From contig JAZARR010000082.1 in NCBI GenBank assembly GCA_037389465.1, positions 794,501-858,500 on the forward strand: a stretch of 64,000 bases of DNA, read 5' to 3'. Origin of the DNA: Baylisascaris procyonis. Its lineage: Eukaryota; Nematoda; Chromadorea; Rhabditida; Ascarididae. The notes below the pieces were generated by a model that made no database searches, was not told where the DNA came from, and saw only the letters and a program-made list of their open reading frames with translations. Within the stretch, counting starts at the first letter, position 1; each line of letters opens with the position of its first letter. Shown here in pieces: positions 61,201-64,000 of this stretch. A program made the position numbers and the translations under genes.

Positions 61201-64000
61201 TTGTTGCGTCTCACCCTTATTAGATGCTCTAGCTAGTGTGCATTTGCAAAGTGCATCATGCCGGCATATTGCCTGTGAATATTTGCGTGTGCGTGTATGT
61301 GTCGTCACTGTTGCGCTTGTATTATGAGGTCAAGTGAAACTGGACTTGATGAAATTGTGCTGTCTATTATTACAGCATAGGATGACACTTACAACAATAT
61401 TCAGGCCTTTTTTGTCAATTCCGGAACGTGTTGCAAGCACTTAAACAAAATTATCTATTGCAAGGGCATTTTATACTTGTTGCACTGCATTTTACAACCG
61501 ATCGAATCGGAAGAAGCGGTTTTTTGGCGAAATTTTTTGGGGTGGCTAGTGAAAATATGAACTCATTATTTTGCATGCTTAATTATTTATTGGTGATTTA
61601 TGAGAGAGGTCGATCTGATAGGCATGCTTCTCCGCTAACAATCTAAGAGACACAACAACGCTGAACAAAGACGATATTAAAAGCCAAAGTAGGAAAGAAC
61701 ATGGATCGTCGATATATCGTGAAGAGTGAGATTCATTAGAGAGTGCAAATAAAATGACACTTATCGAGTTATGCATATTGGTGCATTGTCATTGCTTCAA
61801 CAACAGGGGCGATAGTTTAATGTTGGCTCAAACAACTCTATTCTGGAACAACTTCGAGATCACTTTAAGCAGACAAGTTTTTAATAGCGCTGGAAACAGT
61901 AGAGCTTGGAGCAGATGAAAGTATTCGTAAAATATCAAATCTGAGAAACAAATTGCTCTCAGATGACATTCACTGGATGGTGTTCTGGTTGTTCTTTGCA
62001 AATGGATTTGAATTTTGCAAGTTGGAGTATTTATAGTGGTTATCTATAGTATTTTTGACGGCACTTCCTTAATGATGTCTTTCCCATTAGCTGCTATGAA
62101 AGCTTTTCCGATTCTCCGCTTGGTTGTATTTTTAATTGAATGGATTTGTTGGCGATGCGAATGGAACGTATTCTCGGATGTCAATTAGCATTTGTTTTAT
62201 TCATCACCACAATTATACTATTCGCCATGCCGGATATGCAGAAGAGCCCTCCAACGGTTACTGCAGAATGCTAATGGAAGTAAACTGCTTGCACCACCAT
62301 AATCTAGATGCTTTCATAGTGAAACAGGATTTGCCGATCTAGCTTTTCAGAGAAAAACATATAGTTGCAGTTGAAACGTCAATCCCATTTGCGGTCATTC
62401 ACAGAATCTTCTTTCTTTTTTATAGTTTTTGCTGTTTTTAGCAAGCAATTAAATAGGAGTGTATTATGTTTTGATGTTTTGATAAATCTCTGTGTTGCGC
62501 TGCGATGATATTGACACTTAGGTCATTATCGAAGCTTGTTGAGGAGGTTCTTTGAAGTGGAGAGAGCCATAGGAACGAGTGTTGTACACTCCGACCTAGC
62601 GCATTCGATAATAGCTGCTCACGCTTTGCTGCAAAAGATTTCCATCGCATTATAACATATAGATCAACCCACATTAACTCAATCCTTTCCGACTGAAGAG
62701 AGAGGAGCAGCCACAAATTTCAGAATACCTGAGAAATAAGCCGTAGTCAAGCGGCAAAAAAACACTGGAAGAATCACTGCTTTCAAAAGCCTCGAAGAAA
62801 ACTTATTCTAAAACGCATGGCAACATCTTCCCCTTTCCGCTCAAATCACCTACTCATCGTTTTATAGGCACCAAATTAACAACCATTTTCAGTAACTTCA
62901 TCGCTCCAATTTCAGCGCTGCTATCAGATGCAAAAGACCTCAGGCAGTTTATCAGTTAATTAGCCCATAAGTTCCTAATGCAAGTAGTGAGTCATAAATT
63001 TTCAGGGAGCTAAAATGGGGAGGGGAAGGGGTTACACTGATATGCTGTTCAGGTTTGGTGGATTCGTTGAACTCCTGAATGCATTATTTCCTCATTATGA
63101 ATAATATAAACGTCAAAATTGCTACTCACACCGAAATGAAGCATTTGGTGCATTCTGCTAGCAGTGTAATCATTACGCTAAACACCAAAAGAAACTCTTA
63201 TACGTGCTTGCAAATTTGCAAATTTCTATTCCTAAATGCGCCTTTATAAAGCTCTTGCAAATTTTTGCAGGAGACGATTCTTGAGACATTATCTCTACGA
63301 GTGTGTATATATGTGTTTGTCTGTCCCTCCGCTTTTGCTAGTTCCACATCACACATCGTTATATATGATGATGGAATTTTGTGGGTATATGCTACAGGAA
63401 TATGTGTTGAATTTTGTTCGCATTGCAATTCGGATTGGTCGTCTAGTTGAGCATCGACATCTGGACTAGTACTACATTTCTTTTGCAAAAAAAGTTCGAA
63501 TATATAGCGATGCAATCTGATATGAAATGCGATCTGATCGGTTACAAGGTGCACTGCAAGTTTTTAGGTCCATTTGAGTGTTTGTAATTCTTTTCGAAGT
63601 TGACGGACCAGCTGGACCGTATGTGTAGAGTTCATAATATAATCTGGACTAAATCCCATAGCTGTAACTCATACTGAGAATAGCGGACATGTTCATACCA
63701 CGGATGTATCGTCACGGTGATCTGCTTTCCAAATGCGAACATGCAAAAAAACGCGTAAAAGCGAATGTTTAGTGAAGATAATTTGTACGTATGGTCCATC
63801 ACGCATAGAAAAAAGCGAACGAGGCACTATTTTATCGCTTTAAAAAAAATTTCAATGCACGCGGTGTTTTAATTGGCGCGATAAAAGAGATGCATATCGC
63901 GCTGCGAATTCTCGCTTGTCCAGCTTTATTGGCTATAGGCTTGATGATTGGTGCAAATTGTCCATTATGAGAGTTCGACCGGTGGTAACACTTAATTGCT
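55246..64000. other. Right flank, no gene supported
   Basis: 8.8 kb of AT-rich sequence. A G-rich run (ggggggaggtgggagggaggg) is near 55,278-55,298 and a C-rich run at 57,371-57,397. Minus frames at 60,536-60,817 (contains MDDKRKKWKNTPGT before a donor-like CTT|GTGAGA), 62,438-62,716 and 63,198-63,554 were checked and show no recognisable domain. No RNA gene is apparent. Confidence 0.5.
57371..57397. repeat. C-rich run
   Basis: ccctccgccctccccccacccccc on the plus strand, so the minus strand is G-rich and could form a quadruplex. It is isolated in AT-rich DNA with no gene in contact. Confidence 0.7.

Overview
The window is eukaryotic, gene-poor and AT-rich. It reads as nematode DNA: short phase-consistent exons flanked by TTTTCAG/TTGCAG-type acceptors, very large AT-rich introns, and a decayed RTE-type LINE of the kind common in worms. 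A strongylid/clade V relative is my guess; the sequence alone does not settle the species. Most open reading frames of 60-100 codons here look like chance frames.

The one gene I am sure of is an NK-2 class homeobox gene of the Nkx2.1 (TTF-1)/scarecrow type on the minus strand. It runs from about 32,819 down to 11,382 in seven coding exons. Splice phases agree at every junction (0, 1, 1, 0, 2, 0) and the model encodes about 410 residues. Domain order is the canonical one: TN motif (FSVTDILSP, exon 2), Ala/Pro-rich linker, NK2 homeodomain with Tyr54 split at the Gln44/Val45 intron, NK2-specific domain (SVLVKDGK), and an aromatic tail ending at a TGA. A 14-kb intron separates the TN exon from the rest, and a 4-kb intron precedes the homeodomain. 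These introns hold microsatellites, a fold-back repeat, a decayed coding-like element and candidate POU/octamer sites.

Left flank (1-11,381): mostly noncoding, with one plausible plus-strand terminal exon (1,828-1,998) that would end in a CaaX-like tail. Immediately upstream of the homeobox gene, on the same strand (35.9-38.9 kb), two phase-compatible pieces suggest the end of a small multi-pass membrane protein. The acceptor of its last exon sits directly against a (TG)n tract. A CpG-rich patch lies at about 38.99-39.35 kb.

Right half (39-64 kb): a LINE post-RT fragment (43.6 kb), a dead RTE-type retrotransposon (about 45.9-47.6 kb), a coding-like minus exon at 51.3-51.5 kb, a perfect spacerless 44-bp palindrome at 52.2 kb, and a GC-richer patch with possible small minus-strand exons at 54.2-55.2 kb. 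The remainder shows nothing I can support. No tRNA, rRNA, SL RNA or CRISPR signal was seen.
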